From Ignavibacteria bacterium (lineage in GTDB: Bacteria > Bacteroidota > Ignavibacteria > Kapaibacteriales > UBA961), in the NCBI GenBank assembly GCA_016873735.1, contig VGWD01000015.1:1-50736 (forward strand): a stretch of DNA of 50,736 nt, in the 5' to 3' direction. Shown here piece by piece: positions 16,967 through 24,838 of this stretch. The notes under the pieces are model-generated. The model had not been told where the DNA came from, did no database searches, and saw nothing but the letters and a program-made list of their open reading frames with translations. The translations under genes and the position numbers were made by a program. Each line of letters opens with the position of its first letter. The stretch's first letter is position 1.

Positions 16967-19510
16967 ATGACTTCACGCGAAATACGCTCATCATTCCTTG
17001 AATTCTTCGCCTCCAAAGGCCATACAATCCTACCGAGTGCGCCGGTCATACCTCATGGAGACCCTACATTGCTATTTACAAATGCAGGGATGAATCAATT
17101 CAAAGATGTATTTCTTGGTCAAGGAAAAAGAGAATTCACCCGTTGCGCAGATACTCAAAAATGCATTCGTGTTTCCGGAAAACACAATGACCTTGAAGAA
17201 GTGGGGTATGACACCTATCATCATACATTATTCGAAATGCTCGGTAATTGGAGCTTCGGGGATTATTATAAAAAAGAAGCGATTGCATTTGCTTGGGAGC
17301 TTCTCACCGATATCTGGATATTACCCAAAGAGCGCATTCATGCAACCGTGTTTCGCACTGATGATGAAGCATTTGAATTATGGAAAACATATCTCCCTGA
17401 AACGCATATTCATCGTTGCGATGAGAAAGATAATTTCTGGGAAATGGGTGATACAGGTCCTTGCGGACCTTGTTCGGAGCTGCATTTCGATCGAACACCC
17501 GATCTTTCTGGCGGACCGCTCGTCAATACAGGTGTTCCGGAGGTGATTGAGATTTGGAATCTTGTATTCATACAATATAATCGTAAAAGTGATGGGACAT
17601 TGGAAGACCTGGCCCAAAAACATGTGGATACGGGCATGGGATTCGAACGCATTTGCGCGGTGATGCAGCAAGTTCATTCCAATTATGACACCGACGTATT
17701 CACTCCCATCATCAAAGCATTGGAACAATTGAGCAAAAAGCAATACTCCGGAGATCTCGACAATAAAACCGGCATTGCAATGCGAGTGATTGCCGATCAT
17801 ATCAGAACATTAGTATTCTCGATTGCCGATGGAGCAATGCCCGGAAATGAAGGACGCGGTTATGTTCTTAGACGCATTCTTCGTCGTGCTTGCCGATATG
17901 CACGTAATCTTGGATTCCGTTCGCCGATGATGTATCAATTGACAGATGTCTTATCTGAAACCATGGGCGATGTATTCCCCGAAGTTCCGCTCAATATCGA
18001 TCATATCAAACGGGTAATCAAAGCCGAAGAAGAAAGCTTCCTTCAAACACTTGATCGTGGCTTGGAACGCTTTGAAGAAATACAATCCGCAATGGAAAAG
18101 AATGCGCGCACAATCATTTCAGGAGCAGATGCATTTTTGCTTTATGATTCATTCGGATTTCCGGCTGATCTAACTGAATTGCTTGCAAGAGAGAGAGGTC
18201 TTTCTGTTGATATGGAAGGATTCACCACTTTGATGAATGAGCAAAGATCAAGATCAAGAAGTGCTCGTAAGCAAATAGTTCAGGAAGTTGCATCCATTCA
18301 ACATGATGTGCAATCAATATTCAAAGGTTGGGAAACATTGACGCTTGAAGCAAATATTGAATTTGCTGAAAAGACATCTCTCATAACCGATGCGACACCA
18401 TTCTATGCGGAGATGGGCGGACAAGTCTCAGACACAGGAATCGTCACCATCGAGAATATCAGTTATCATGTTGAAGATGTCCGTAAATCCGGTTCCGCAT
18501 TCATTCACGTTCTTGACAAACCCATTTCTGATGCAATAGGTAAAATAGCTCATTTAGCAGTCAACCATGATCGTCGCTGGGACATACAGAAAAATCATTC
18601 AGCAACTCATCTTTTGCATGAGGCACTAAGAAGAGTGCTTGGAACACATGTTCAGCAATCAGGATCTTTTGTCGGACCGGATGCATTACGTTTTGATTTT
18701 TCACATATTCAAAAAGTAAGCCCTGAAGAACTTGCCGACATCCAAACAATCATCAATGAAAAAATTCGCGAACGCATTCCTGTGATTACGCAGGAATTAC
18801 CCATCGAAGAAGCGCGGAAAGTACCTCATGTAAAAATGTTCTTTGGAGACAAATACGGCGATTCCGTTCGGGTTGTGACAATCGATGAATCTTTCTCCTC
18901 AGAATTCTGTGGTGGCACTCACGTAGTAAACACTGCAGACATTGGGTATGTGCAAATCATCAGCGAAAGCTCAGTGGCTTCCGGAATTCGTAGAATTGAA
19001 GCAATATCCTCATTTGGGATCGAACACTATATTCGTAAGCTCCAAAACGATTTAGCAAGTAAAGACATCGCCATTCAAACAGCGATGGATACAGTTAGAA
19101 CATTGGAAAAAGAACTCTCAGGTCTAAAGGTTGGCGATCTCTCCTCTCAATTGGAAACAATCATCAATAATGCTGTCACTATCCCGGATACAACCATCCG
19201 CTTTGCAACATTTAGAGCAGACAGATTATCTATGGACGAAGCAAAGCAATTGGGCGATTCTCTAAGAAATGCCCTCAAACAACAAGGGTTGGGACTTATA
19301 GCTTCAGTGCAAGATGAAAAAATCTCGCTCGTCTGCATTGCAACCGATGATATTGCAAAGGAAAGGTCTGCAGGGCAATTAGTTGGCATCATTGCAAAAA
19401 AACTGGGTGGCGGAGGTGGCGGAAAACCTCATATGGCAACAGCCGGTGCAAAGGATGTCAAAGGGCTTGAAGCCCTCTTGAATGACCCCCTGTCGGTGTT
19501 TCGTGCCTAA
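16967..19510 (+). CDS. alaS: Alanyl-tRNA synthetase
   Basis: This 847-aa cytosolic class II synthetase charges tRNA-Ala and edits mischarged Ser and Gly. The N-terminal catalytic core (about 1-240) includes FTNAGMNQFKD and MLGNWSFGDY; a tRNA-recognition region follows with GRGYVLRRILRRA. The editing domain carries its zinc-type site His544 and His548 in HSATH, Cys648 and His652 in CGGTH, the same order as in E. coli AlaRS. A coiled-coil linker and C-Ala domain follow, ending with the glycine-rich GGGGGGKPHMATAG segment. The length is slightly under the usual ~875. ATG 16967 leads directly into the conserved start helix SREIRSSFLEFFASKGH. No frameshift or missing motif is seen. Confidence 0.98.
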   Translation: MTSREIRSSFLEFFASKGHTILPSAPVIPHGDPTLLFTNAGMNQFKDVFLGQGKREFTRCADTQKCIRVSGKHNDLEEVGYDTYHHTLFEMLGNWSFGDYYKKEAIAFAWELLTDIWILPKERIHATVFRTDDEAFELWKTYLPETHIHRCDEKDNFWEMGDTGPCGPCSELHFDRTPDLSGGPLVNTGVPEVIEIWNLVFIQYNRKSDGTLEDLAQKHVDTGMGFERICAVMQQVHSNYDTDVFTPIIKALEQLSKKQYSGDLDNKTGIAMRVIADHIRTLVFSIADGAMPGNEGRGYVLRRILRRACRYARNLGFRSPMMYQLTDVLSETMGDVFPEVPLNIDHIKRVIKAEEESFLQTLDRGLERFEEIQSAMEKNARTIISGADAFLLYDSFGFPADLTELLARERGLSVDMEGFTTLMNEQRSRSRSARKQIVQEVASIQHDVQSIFKGWETLTLEANIEFAEKTSLITDATPFYAEMGGQVSDTGIVTIENISYHVEDVRKSGSAFIHVLDKPISDAIGKIAHLAVNHDRRWDIQKNHSATHLLHEALRRVLGTHVQQSGSFVGPDALRFDFSHIQKVSPEELADIQTIINEKIRERIPVITQELPIEEARKVPHVKMFFGDKYGDSVRVVTIDESFSSEFCGGTHVVNTADIGYVQIISESSVASGIRRIEAISSFGIEHYIRKLQNDLASKDIAIQTAMDTVRTLEKELSGLKVGDLSSQLETIINNAVTIPDTTIRFATFRADRLSMDEAKQLGDSLRNALKQQGLGLIASVQDEKISLVCIATDDIAKERSAGQLVGIIAKKLGGGGGGKPHMATAGAKDVKGLEALLNDPLSVFRA

Positions 19511-19604
19511 GCGTTCATTTGGGGGAACCTCTGTATAGCACATTCGCCCTAAATCCGTAAATTGCATGCTGTTTTATCAACCATCTCCATTCATTGGATT
19601 ACTC

Positions 19605-20483
19605 ATGTATTCGAGACATTCTTTGGCAAAACATCTCTCAGGTGGCGTCCTCCTATCTTTTGCCTGCTTGATCATGTTCTTCGTGCTGTCATCCTGCAAG
19701 GATAAAGTGGATGAACCCGTGACCATTAATGGTAAATCAATGGAACAATTGATTGCCGATAATGCTGAACTCGAGGCCTTATCTTTGGAAAAGGACAGAC
19801 TCATGACCGAATTGATGGAAACATCAAGTTTCATCAATGATATTTATGCAGCGATGGAAGAAATAAAAACTTCTTCGGGTGCCGACCGCGAGAGAATCCT
19901 TGGAAGAATCAGACGATTGTCTGATTCTTTGACCGCATCTCAAGCAATCATCAAAGCAAGTAGCGCGAAAATCCGTCAAATGCAAAGTAATGCCGATGCC
20001 CTAACAAGAAAAATTTCCGAATTGGAGCGCAATGTATCTACCATGCGCGAGCAGGTGTTGTCAAGGGACAATGAAATCGCTCAATTGAAAGCCGATGCGG
20101 GCATTATCACCGAAAGCAGAGATCAATTCAAAGAACAAGTGAATGTGATGTCTTCCGAAAAGGAACGCATCGAGATGGAAAGAAGCACCTACTATTATAT
20201 CATCGGCAAAACACGAGACCTGGAAGAACGTGGAATCATAGCCGAAGAAGGAAAAGGTTTTCTTGGAATTGGCGGAACCTTTGTACCCGGAAAAAACTTG
20301 AATGAGCAGGATTTTATCAAAATTGATGCACGTTCCGTTCGCACATTGCCGATTCCTGAAAAATATCAAATCGTTTCCTCACATAATCCTCGATTATTGG
20401 AACGAGTTGCAGGTGGCATGGCAATCATAGATCCTGCAAAATTCTGGAATTCAAAATTTTTGATCATCATAGATAAACGTTAA
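19605..20483 (+). CDS. Coiled-coil lipoprotein of a Bacteroidota-wide family
   Basis: This 292-aa protein has a lipoprotein signal peptide ending in VLSSC (lipidated Cys about residue 31). It is followed by a long Glu/Lys/Leu-rich coiled coil (~45-185, for example ISELERNVSTMREQV). The C-terminal ~95 residues form a compact conserved domain starting YYYIIGKTRDLEERGII and continuing through GFLGIGG to DPAKFWNSKFLIII. I recognise this arrangement as a common uncharacterised family in Bacteroidota genomes; its function is unknown. ATG 19605 opens the signal peptide; ATG 19566 is in frame but would add 13 unlikely residues. It leads a same-strand group with DUF3127 (15-base gap) and ferredoxin, ending at the terminator at 21258-21302. 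Confidence 0.75.
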   Translation: MYSRHSLAKHLSGGVLLSFACLIMFFVLSSCKDKVDEPVTINGKSMEQLIADNAELEALSLEKDRLMTELMETSSFINDIYAAMEEIKTSSGADRERILGRIRRLSDSLTASQAIIKASSAKIRQMQSNADALTRKISELERNVSTMREQVLSRDNEIAQLKADAGIITESRDQFKEQVNVMSSEKERIEMERSTYYYIIGKTRDLEERGIIAEEGKGFLGIGGTFVPGKNLNEQDFIKIDARSVRTLPIPEKYQIVSSHNPRLLERVAGGMAIIDPAKFWNSKFLIIIDKR

Positions 20484-20498
20484 ACAGTAAGGTCCCTA

Positions 20499-20864
20499 AT
20501 GGCTTATGAATTGCAAGGAAGATTATTTGAAATCTTCGACACGCAACAGATCACAGACACATTCAAAAAAAGAGAATTTGTGGTCGAAACAACAAGCGGC
20601 ATGTATAATGAATACATAAAAATGCAAGCCGTTCAAGACAAATGCGATTTACTTGATTCCATGAATAAAGGAGACCAAGTGAAAGTATCATTTGATTTAC
20701 GAGGAAAATTGGTGAATACAAAAGATGGTCGCCAAGTGTATATCACAAATATCAATGCATGGAGAATCGACCGTCAAGCCGGTGGTTCTTCTGCACCACA
20801 ACAACCAAATTATGGCCAAGAACCTCCTGCAGCAGGCGGTGATTATGAAGATGTTCCATTTTAA
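20499..20864 (+). CDS. DUF3127 OB-fold-like protein
   Basis: This 121-aa protein matches DUF3127, a small family found mostly in Bacteroidota. Strands such as YELQGRLFEIFDTQQI, FKKREFVVET and GDQVKVSFDLRGK suggest an OB-fold. The C-terminus has a Pro/Gln/Gly-rich linker and an acidic tip, YEDVPF, strikingly like the partner-binding tail of single-stranded-DNA-binding protein (DDDIPF). This makes a nucleic-acid-binding or replisome-associated role plausible, but no function is established here. It lies between the coiled-coil lipoprotein gene and the ferredoxin gene (25-base gap). Confidence 0.85.
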   Translation: MAYELQGRLFEIFDTQQITDTFKKREFVVETTSGMYNEYIKMQAVQDKCDLLDSMNKGDQVKVSFDLRGKLVNTKDGRQVYITNINAWRIDRQAGGSSAPQQPNYGQEPPAAGGDYEDVPF

Positions 20865-20889
20865 CTAGTATAGAAAAAGAGGAAAAAAG

Positions 20890-21240
20890 ATGGCTATTTA
20901 CATAAATGCCGATGATTGCATCAACTGCGGTGCTTGTGAGCCCGAATGCCCCAATAATGCCATTTATGAAGGCGGTACCGTTTGGACATTGGGAGACAAA
21001 CAATATGAAGATTCAACATCCCCCGGCAACTTCAAAGGTGAATTCTGGAAACCGGATTTCTATTATATAGTGCCTGACAAGTGTACCGAGTGCAAGACAT
21101 TTCATGATGAGCCCCAATGTGCTGCTGTTTGCCCTGTTGATTGCTGTTTGCCTGATGCGAACAATGTTGAAACAGAAGAGCAATTAGTTGCAAAGGTTGC
21201 ATATCTTGATGAAATCGATCCGAGCAGAAGAAGAAATTAA
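20890..21240 (+). CDS. 2[4Fe-4S] ferredoxin, Chlorobium type
   Basis: This 116-aa small soluble electron carrier has the first cluster motif CINCGACEPECP (Cys10, 13, 16, 20). The second is split by an 8-residue loop: CTEC at 65 and 68, then CAAVCP at 77 and 81. That long loop and the C-terminal tail resemble the low-potential ferredoxins of green sulfur bacteria (CTYCGACEPECP type) that serve reductive carbon metabolism. Residues 27-60 form an insert between the clusters. GAGG at the usual distance precedes ATG 20890. It is the last gene before the strong terminator at 21258-21302. Redox partners are not evident in the window. Confidence 0.93.
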   Translation: MAIYINADDCINCGACEPECPNNAIYEGGTVWTLGDKQYEDSTSPGNFKGEFWKPDFYYIVPDKCTECKTFHDEPQCAAVCPVDCCLPDANNVETEEQLVAKVAYLDEIDPSRRRN

Positions 21241-21257
21241 TTTCAGTGAACATGGAC

Positions 21258-21302
21258 AACCGGTTATGCAGGGCTTTGCCCAATCATGACCGGTTTTTTT
21301 TT
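21258..21302 (+). terminator. Strong rho-independent terminator after the ferredoxin gene
   Basis: AACCGGTTATG (21258-21268) pairs with CATGACCGGTT (21285-21295), with one G-U pair. Inside it a second small stem, GGGC/GCCC, closes a TTT loop. An 8-9 base T run ends at 21302. The 3' arm contains ATG 21286 and the T run ends one base before ATG 21304, both in frame with the amidohydrolase gene. Confidence 0.88.
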
Positions 21303-22830
21303 GATGGATATCATGAAACCAATACAAGCAATCATAACAATTGAGCGTGGCAGAATCATCGGCATAGAACCTATGTCTGATGGTGTCACCATCATTTCCG
21401 AACAAGGAATACACACATATCCCGGCGCATATGTCCTACCCGGCTTAGTTGATGCCCATTGCCACTTTCATGCTCTGGGCGAATTGCTTAATGGACTTCG
21501 ATTATATGATCTGCATTCAAAAGAAGAAACAATAAATCATTGCAAACATCATATTGGATTGCGAGGCGACTGGCTCTATGGCATGGGTTGGAATCAAGAG
21601 TTATGGAAAGAAGCAGTGTATCCTCATGCCGGAGATTTGGATGCTATATTCCCCGACACACCCGTGTATTTGAGGAGAGCCGATGGTCATGCTGCCTGGG
21701 TCAATTCAAAAGCCATGGAATGTGCAGGCATCACGGACTCAACACCGGATCCTGAAGGCGGCACCATCATTCGAGAACATGGAAAAGCAACGGGCATTTT
21801 GATTGATAATGCAATGGATATAGTGGCGCATCTCATCCCAGAGTTGGCCAAAGACATGCAAATCAACAATATCTTGACAGCAGCAAAACATTGCTCATCA
21901 TTAGGTTTGACCGAAGTCCATGATATGGATGTTCATCCTTCGCTCTTACCCATTTACCTAGAGCTTGCTGAAAATGGATTATTACCCATTCGGATTCAAT
22001 CATTTGTTAAAGCTCAGCAGGATCAATGGATCGAACATGGATGTTTGCCTGCCGGCGGTGAATTCGTACGTGTCGCAGGCTTGAAATTCTTTGTCGATGG
22101 CGCTCTCGGATCAAGAGGAGCAGCTATGATTGAGCCCTATGCAGATGCTGATCATAATGGGCTGATGCTAATGGATGAAGAGACGTTGTTTCAAAAAGCA
22201 AAGCGTGGAATTGAGGAAGGCTTTTCCATTGCCACTCATGCCATTGGAGATATGGCAAATCGCATAGTGATCAATGCATATAAGCGATTGCGCAAAGATG
22301 GCATAGCAGACGCCGATGTTATTTTACGCATAGAACATACACAGATCATCAAAATGGAAGATATTATTCGCATGAATGAGTATGCCATCAAAGCTATTAC
22401 ACAATCAGTCCACTGCATCAGTGATGCACCGATGGCAAAAACACGTTTGGGGAGAAGAGCAAGCATAGCATATCCGTGGAAATCCTTGATAAAACGTGGT
22501 TTACATCCCGCCGGTAGTTCTGATTTCCCAATTGAATCAGCAAATCCACTTGTCGGAATTGATGCTTATTGCAGAAGGATTCCATTCCAGGATAATTCTG
22601 CATGGATGCCTGAAGAGATTATTTCTCAGGAAGAGGCAATCAGCAGTTATACCTCTTGGGCACATGAAGCTGCAGGGATGGAATATCGTCGAGGATCCAT
22701 TGAATTGAAATTTGATGCAGACTTGACTATTTTGAATACAGATATTGCTTCATGCCCAGTAGATGATATCTTACATACGCAAGTATTGGCAACATATACA
22801 GCAGGCATTCGCCGTTATCATGCGGAATAA
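21286..22830 (+). CDS. Amidohydrolase of the YtcJ-like (amidohydrolase 3) family
   Basis: This ~510-aa metal-dependent hydrolase has the HxH motif in LVDAHCHFHALG, a mid-protein metal or catalytic segment ATHAIGDMANR, the later His in RIEHTQII and the Asp in GSSDFPIES, all in the order expected for the family. YtcJ-like enzymes act on varied N-acyl or cyclic amide substrates, so the substrate is unknown. Start choice is uncertain: ATG 21286 lies in the 3' arm of the ferredoxin terminator but keeps the first beta strand (GFFLMDIM) typical of the family. ATG 21304 and ATG 21313 lie just past the T run and would lose it. The gene converges on the GH57 gene and overlaps its end by 13 bases. Confidence 0.85.
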   Translation: MTGFFLMDIMKPIQAIITIERGRIIGIEPMSDGVTIISEQGIHTYPGAYVLPGLVDAHCHFHALGELLNGLRLYDLHSKEETINHCKHHIGLRGDWLYGMGWNQELWKEAVYPHAGDLDAIFPDTPVYLRRADGHAAWVNSKAMECAGITDSTPDPEGGTIIREHGKATGILIDNAMDIVAHLIPELAKDMQINNILTAAKHCSSLGLTEVHDMDVHPSLLPIYLELAENGLLPIRIQSFVKAQQDQWIEHGCLPAGGEFVRVAGLKFFVDGALGSRGAAMIEPYADADHNGLMLMDEETLFQKAKRGIEEGFSIATHAIGDMANRIVINAYKRLRKDGIADADVILRIEHTQIIKMEDIIRMNEYAIKAITQSVHCISDAPMAKTRLGRRASIAYPWKSLIKRGLHPAGSSDFPIESANPLVGIDAYCRRIPFQDNSAWMPEEIISQEEAISSYTSWAHEAAGMEYRRGSIELKFDADLTILNTDIASCPVDDILHTQVLATYTAGIRRYHAE

Positions 22831-24464
22831 GTCAACCAATCTTGAATGGTTATTTCCCGTAGAATATCATCTTTGTTTTCGATGCTTGCAAGCTTATGAT
22901 ATTCATCCCATGTACATTGTTCTCTCTCTCCCATCTGAACATATATTCCAATCAATGCTTCAAAAAATGTATGATGTTCAAGAAATCTATGTTCCGCATA
23001 ATCCGAAGCCGTGTTTTTGCTTATGAGCCATGGCCAATCAGAGGCCTGCATTAGCATTAATTCTCGCAATGCTTGATTTAGGATTCGAGATTTATCCGGG
23101 CTTGATACGGTTCCCGATTGTAAGATAGTTTGCAATGTTTGTTCTGCTTTATGGATATGATTCCACAGCATATGCGTTGTATCATTCTTCCATGTTTGAT
23201 CAGTGCCTCCTTCACCCCATGATCCTGATGCGCATGAAACTTTGGCTATATTCTCTTGCTCTTCCATACACTCAGATATTGTAGCCATCTCCAGCAACGT
23301 TGAGTCAGCAACATATTCAATCATACTCTGTAAAAAATGCGGGCCTTCAAACCACCAATGACCGAATAATTCCGTATCGAATGCTAGACAAATCATCCCG
23401 GCATCATCTTTCATTCCCTGATATTCCTTTGCATACTCTTCAAGTTCTTGAACAAATTCTAAAGCATGTTGCTTTGCTTGTTTGTTTCCAATATGTGGTG
23501 AATATGGTTCTTTGTTTTCAGGACCCGTCTTTACATCTGTAACTTTCCAATATCGCAGTGATGAATTATATTCCTTCTTATGGAAGTCTAGATATTCAGG
23601 ATGAGTGGGATATCCTTGTTGTTCAGACCAGATACGTGAACATAATTCTTGATGACGAATGAAAAGCGAAAGTGACTGTGATGTATTAATGGATGATAGC
23701 ATCCGTATCATGCTCATTGGTCTTAATCGCTCGGGGACATTAAAAAGTAATGCATTCTCATATATCACATCCGTTGATTGATCAATGATGGTTGCTTGAA
23801 TTCCGTTATGTATCAAATATTCTTCCAGACCAATCTTTAAGGCGTTCTTCTCATCTTTTATTGCCGGTCGATAACCACATTCCGGAAGCCACATATAAGC
23901 AGGTCTTTGCCCAAAGATGCATCCCTGATGAACCAATGCAGCATTGATTTGCATATGAATGGAACGCCCTTCACTCAACAACGGTAAATATGCATGAGTC
24001 AATGATGTCGGCATCATGTCAATCAATTGTCGTTCCCTGGCTTTTGCCAATGCACTCGGAATCGATTCATGAAATACCTCCCTGAAATCAGATAGCCGAT
24101 GTTGATACCAGGCTTTCCAGAAATTCCCCATGGGAATACTCCAACGTGCATCTTCAATGTTCATGAATTTCTCCAGATCATGTTCTGCCTGTTTTATCTG
24201 CCGACAAGCATATGAAGCAAGAGAATCAGGGAAGCGAGGGTGAAGCAATTGTTCACTCAATATGGGTGAACAACTTATCATTATGCGTGCTTTCAAACCC
24301 TTTTCATCGAGTGCATTGATCATATTGAGAATCGGGATATACGATTCCAATACAACTTCATGAAGCCATATATCACCATGTGGCCATGTTCCATGATTCA
24401 GCACATATGGCATGTGAGAATGAAGAATCAAAATTATGCGCGTCTTTTTCACATCTAGATCCAT
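22818..24464 (-). CDS. GH57 1,4-alpha-glucan branching enzyme (with DUF1957)
   Basis: This 548-aa cytosolic enzyme forms alpha-1,6 branches in glycogen. The N-terminal LILHSHMPYV (His15, His17) is the GH57 opening strand. The nucleophile fits Glu195 in WLPECGYRP and the acid/base fits Asp363 in CLAFDTELFGHWW, equivalent to Glu183 and Asp354 of the archaeal enzyme. The C-terminal DUF1957 helices include LMLMQASDWPWL. The length is normal for the family. No glycogen synthase or phosphorylase lies beside it. The start is odd: the terminator of the upstream DUF3467 gene ends two bases before this ATG. A downstream Met (residue 18) lies inside the catalytic strand, so the annotated start must be nearly right. 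Confidence 0.92.
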   Translation of the reverse strand: MDLDVKKTRIILILHSHMPYVLNHGTWPHGDIWLHEVVLESYIPILNMINALDEKGLKARIMISCSPILSEQLLHPRFPDSLASYACRQIKQAEHDLEKFMNIEDARWSIPMGNFWKAWYQHRLSDFREVFHESIPSALAKARERQLIDMMPTSLTHAYLPLLSEGRSIHMQINAALVHQGCIFGQRPAYMWLPECGYRPAIKDEKNALKIGLEEYLIHNGIQATIIDQSTDVIYENALLFNVPERLRPMSMIRMLSSINTSQSLSLFIRHQELCSRIWSEQQGYPTHPEYLDFHKKEYNSSLRYWKVTDVKTGPENKEPYSPHIGNKQAKQHALEFVQELEEYAKEYQGMKDDAGMICLAFDTELFGHWWFEGPHFLQSMIEYVADSTLLEMATISECMEEQENIAKVSCASGSWGEGGTDQTWKNDTTHMLWNHIHKAEQTLQTILQSGTVSSPDKSRILNQALRELMLMQASDWPWLISKNTASDYAEHRFLEHHTFFEALIGIYVQMGEREQCTWDEYHKLASIENKDDILREITIQDWLTYSA

Positions 24465-24465
24465 A

Positions 24466-24494
24466 TAAAAAAAGCCACACAGAATTGTGTGGCT
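24466..24494 (-). terminator. Rho-independent terminator after the DUF3467 gene (minus strand)
   Basis: A 9-bp perfect stem (AGCCACACA at 24473-24481 with TGTGTGGCT at 24486-24494) has a GAAT loop, followed on the minus strand by seven T residues. The T run ends two bases before the GH57 start codon. Confidence 0.88.
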
Positions 24495-24512
24495 CGGTTG
24501 AAGTCTAATTGA

Positions 24513-24812
24513 TCAGTGGACTTGTTTTGCATCAATGGCAACTTGACCATCCATTTGAATTTCACCATGTTCGGTTTCATAACGAATGATATTATCCGTT
24601 AAAGCATGGAGCAACATTTTTGCATGCTGTGGCGTCATGATGATCCGTGCATGCACTCGTGCTCTGGGAACATCAGGAAGAATCCGCGTGAAGTCAATAA
24701 CGAACTCTGCAGGTGAATGTCGAATGATTGCAAGATTGGAATAAATTCCTTCTGCCTCTTTCTCGCCCAATTCAATATTAATGTGTTGTGGTTCCTGTTC
24801 TTTTTCAGCCAT
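24513..24812 (-). CDS. DUF3467 small protein
   Basis: This 99-aa protein matches DUF3467, a family of short soluble proteins without known function. Characteristic segments are EGIYSNLAIIRHSPAEFVIDF, here broken by positions ~15-35, and ARVHARIIMTPQHAKMLLHAL; DUF3467 proteins typically carry the NLxxVxxSxxEFxLDF and RVxxSPxxAKxL patterns. ATG 24812 is used because GGAG lies nine bases ahead; the frame is open to 24827. It follows the TPR lipoprotein gene by 26 bases, so the two are probably co-transcribed, and it ends at the terminator at 24466-24494. Confidence 0.85.
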   Translation of the reverse strand: MAEKEQEPQHINIELGEKEAEGIYSNLAIIRHSPAEFVIDFTRILPDVPRARVHARIIMTPQHAKMLLHALTDNIIRYETEHGEIQMDGQVAIDAKQVH

Positions 24813-24838
24813 GAAATGTAGCTCCATAAGAGAATATG

